64,000 bases of DNA, from positions 496,001 through 560,000 of the forward strand of contig JACKDE010000002.1 of assembly GCA_020633675.1 (NCBI GenBank), given 5' to 3'. The DNA is from Deferribacteres bacterium. Its GTDB lineage: Bacteria > Zhuqueibacterota > Zhuqueibacteria > Zhuqueibacterales > Geothermadaptataceae. Under the pieces are notes generated by a model, which did no database searches, had not been told where the DNA came from, and was given only the letters and a program-made list of their open reading frames with translations. This document shows, one piece after another, positions 62,333 through 64,000 of the stretch. The translations under genes were made by a program, and so were the position numbers. Each line of letters begins with the position of its first letter. The stretch's first letter is position 1.

Positions 62333-63064
62333 ATGCTGATTGCTAAAGATATCGAGTGGTTTCAAAAGTCTCTGCCGCCGTTTGCATGGATTTTTGTAAA
62401 AATCGCACCAATATTTTTGTTGCCAAGGCAGCTCTTACTCTATCGCTTACACAAAAAAAATGCCGGCACACGCATGGCCGGGCTGCATTTCAAAACCCGA
62501 TTTTCTGTACCGCATCCCAAGGGCTCGCCGGCCACGATGATCCTGTTGCGCTGGCTTCAGCGGCAACAATTGCAGCAAAAATCGTTGCTTGTCGCCGGCA
62601 ATGGCTGCGGTGTGCTGACGGTTTTCGCTGCTCGCAACGGCGCAAAAGTGCTGGCCGTTGCCAGTGATCCGGAAGCGGTTTCCCTGACGTGCGAGAATGT
62701 CGATCTGCATGGATTGTCAGAGCAGGTCACGTGCCGGGAAAACAAGGCGTTGTCGGGAATAGAAACGCCACCACTTTATGATCTCATTGTGTTCGAACCA
62801 TCGCTGTTTGTCAGTGCGGACTTTGCATCACATGGCAAGCCGGTTGCCCTGCGATGGTTGGCGCAAGCTCAGCCTCTGCTGGCGCAAGGCGGCCGGGCGG
62901 TACTTGTCCTGCATGATGGCCTGCCTTTGGCGCGTATCGCAAAGGCGTTTGAGACGTCTGGCTATGATCTTGCCGGACATGAATGTAAGTTGCGTGCGGC
63001 TGGTCGCTGGCACCTGCTGTTGTTAAAAAGCGCAAAACCTGTTTCGCTGAAAAAATCATCATGA
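62333..63064 (+). CDS. SAM-dependent methyltransferase (MTS small-domain type)
   Basis: The 243-residue protein has a Rossmann methyltransferase core: SLLVAGNGCGVLTVFAARNGAKVLAVASD (SAM site, though with GNGCG in place of the usual GxGxG), then DLIVFEPSLF (a variant of the NPPF motif) and the C-terminal strands GGRAVLVLHDG. The first 45 residues include a hydrophobic segment. The NPPY-like motif (here EPSLF) is atypical, so base methylation cannot be assumed. It overlaps the next gene by 4 nt (ATGA). Confidence 0.8.
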   Translation: MLIAKDIEWFQKSLPPFAWIFVKIAPIFLLPRQLLLYRLHKKNAGTRMAGLHFKTRFSVPHPKGSPATMILLRWLQRQQLQQKSLLVAGNGCGVLTVFAARNGAKVLAVASDPEAVSLTCENVDLHGLSEQVTCRENKALSGIETPPLYDLIVFEPSLFVSADFASHGKPVALRWLAQAQPLLAQGGRAVLVLHDGLPLARIAKAFETSGYDLAGHECKLRAAGRWHLLLLKSAKPVSLKKSS

Positions 63065-64000
63065 ATTTATTTGCGGATGTGAAGGCGTCGAAAGCTTTGT
63101 GGATGATTGTGCTCGCCAGCGCCGTTATTGTTCATCTCAGCTATATCAACAATGGATTTACCTGGCTGGAGCATGGCGATATTGAGCAGGAACGCGCGAT
63201 TTTGCCCTTGACCGACCTCAACAAGGCATTTGAGCAACCATTCGGTGAAACCGGCTTTTACCGGCCGCTGGTGACAATCCTGCACAGCCTGGACGCTGCC
63301 CTTTATAGCGATTGGGCGCCCGGCTTTCATCTCACCAATGTCCTGTTGTTTGTGCTCACCGTTATGGCTGTTGCCGTATTTGCATCCGCCTTTTTTGGCA
63401 TTTCGCAGGTCGATGGCTTGCTTGCAGCTTTCATTTTTGCGATACATCCACTGACGTGGTTGCCGGTCGGCTCGATTTCGCATCGTCCGGAATTACTGGT
63501 CGTTGCGTTTAGCTGTCTTGCGGTGTTTTTTTATATTCGTATGCGCGAAACGGTCGAGATGAAATTTTTTCTCGGCTTCATTGTCAGCTTTGCGCTCGCG
63601 CTCTTTTCGAAAGAGACCGCCGTCTTTTGGGTGCCGGCATTGCTGTTGGCATATGAGCTTTTTGGTTTTGACAACAAAGATTCGAATCAGCAATCGCGAA
63701 ATAGGGCAACAAGACGAGCCAGGATTAACGCAGCTTTCGGGGTGGTGTTGTTGCTGTCTGGTTACACCGCACTTCGAATGGCTGCCGTACCGGAAATTTG
63801 GCATGCCAGTGCTCTCAGGCTGACGCCAGGACAGGCTTTCTTTACCCGCTTGCATGCTCTGGGTGTGCGATTACAGGAAATCTTCTTGCCACTTGTGCCC
63901 TCGTTGAGCGATGCAACAGTCATCCAGAGTAGTTTGAGTTTCTCCGGCACACTGGTGCTGGGAGCAGGGCTGGCTGGTGTTGTGCTGGCCGTTCGCGCGA
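63061..64000 (+). CDS. Multi-pass membrane protein, PMT/TMTC-like (partial, runs off right edge)
   Basis: The frame is open from ATG 63061 to the window end, 313 codons, and continues beyond. It has multiple hydrophobic helices (LWMIVLASAVIVHLSYI, LLFVLTVMAVAVFAS, FLGFIVSFALALFSKETAVFWVPALLLAYEL) and early acidic residues in WLEHGDIEQE, with HPLTWLPVGSISHRPELL and FSKETA motifs. These resemble the membrane cores of TMTC/O-mannosyltransferase-like glycosyltransferases. Its ATG overlaps the methyltransferase stop by 4 nt. The C-terminal part, possibly TPR repeats, is not in the window. Confidence 0.8.
   Translation, partial: MNLFADVKASKALWMIVLASAVIVHLSYINNGFTWLEHGDIEQERAILPLTDLNKAFEQPFGETGFYRPLVTILHSLDAALYSDWAPGFHLTNVLLFVLTVMAVAVFASAFFGISQVDGLLAAFIFAIHPLTWLPVGSISHRPELLVVAFSCLAVFFYIRMRETVEMKFFLGFIVSFALALFSKETAVFWVPALLLAYELFGFDNKDSNQQSRNRATRRARINAAFGVVLLLSGYTALRMAAVPEIWHASALRLTPGQAFFTRLHALGVRLQEIFLPLVPSLSDATVIQSSLSFSGTLVLGAGLAGVVLAVRA

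Overview
The window reads as a chromosomal segment of a Gram-negative, outer-membrane-bearing bacterium. Lipoprotein signals, a TonB-dependent receptor, an Omp85-type barrel, MurJ and two secreted proteins ending in a NYPNPFNP-type C-terminal sorting domain point to the FCB group, most plausibly a KSB1/Zhuqueibacterota- or Calditrichota-like lineage. This placement is inferred from protein features only. Most genes are of ordinary conserved types, arranged in short operons on both strands and separated by intergenic spaces unusually rich in small palindromic or inverted-repeat elements.

Region 1-5.75 kb (minus strand) is a four-gene electron-transfer operon, transcribed right to left: a membrane-anchored ferredoxin/FAD-NAD(P) oxidoreductase, a multi-His (probably b-type) membrane protein, a 20-heme c-type cytochrome and a second giant cytochrome that runs off the left edge with at least 20 haem motifs. 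Part of the last protein is an exact 77-residue, three-haem tandem repeat. The layout suggests electrons moving from NAD(P)H or ferredoxin through the inner membrane to periplasmic or surface haem wires.

5.8-15 kb holds housekeeping and stress genes: tandem GNAT, prmA, RDD, Nudix, CocE-like hydrolase, msrA, AI-2E transporter, 2OG-Fe(II) oxygenase and class I aldolase. 15.4-18.4 kb is a TonB-dependent receptor preceded by a very short ORF with a near-perfect Shine-Dalgarno and a hairpin. 18.4-24.1 kb carries a nucleotide-pyrophosphatase-like enzyme, a radical SAM protein, an SRAP/YedK protein, a TonB-C protein, a PQQ-propeller lipoprotein and a TM2 protein. 24.2-29.3 kb carries two paralogous phytoene-desaturase-like FAD oxidoreductases and a GcvT-family protein; a 445-bp cassette with 36-bp terminal inverted repeats and a GxxExxY gene sits between the two paralogues.

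29.5-46.8 kb is a mixed set: LEA-14 lipoprotein, PspC, an RsbW/RsbV-like switch pair, a beta-helix lipoprotein, an M50 protease, a sorted metallophosphoesterase, small enzymes, an Omp85-like barrel and several unknown membrane proteins. 47-55.3 kb holds murJ preceded by a TIR-domain gene, pdxJ, an AT-rich orphan, a broken brnTA module cut at a repeat arm, a class D beta-lactamase, and dense repeats including a 210-bp sequence duplicated in inverted orientation from 35.7 kb.

55.6-64 kb holds an ABC-F ATPase followed by a second redox cluster: a cupredoxin-like lipoprotein lacking two copper ligands, a CX4CH haem domain fused to a probable outer-membrane barrel, a CX4CH lipoprotein, a dihaem cytochrome c and a DNRLRE protein with a sorting signal. 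A methyltransferase and a truncated PMT/TMTC-like membrane protein follow to the right edge. No rRNA, tRNA, CRISPR array or intact IS transposase was seen.
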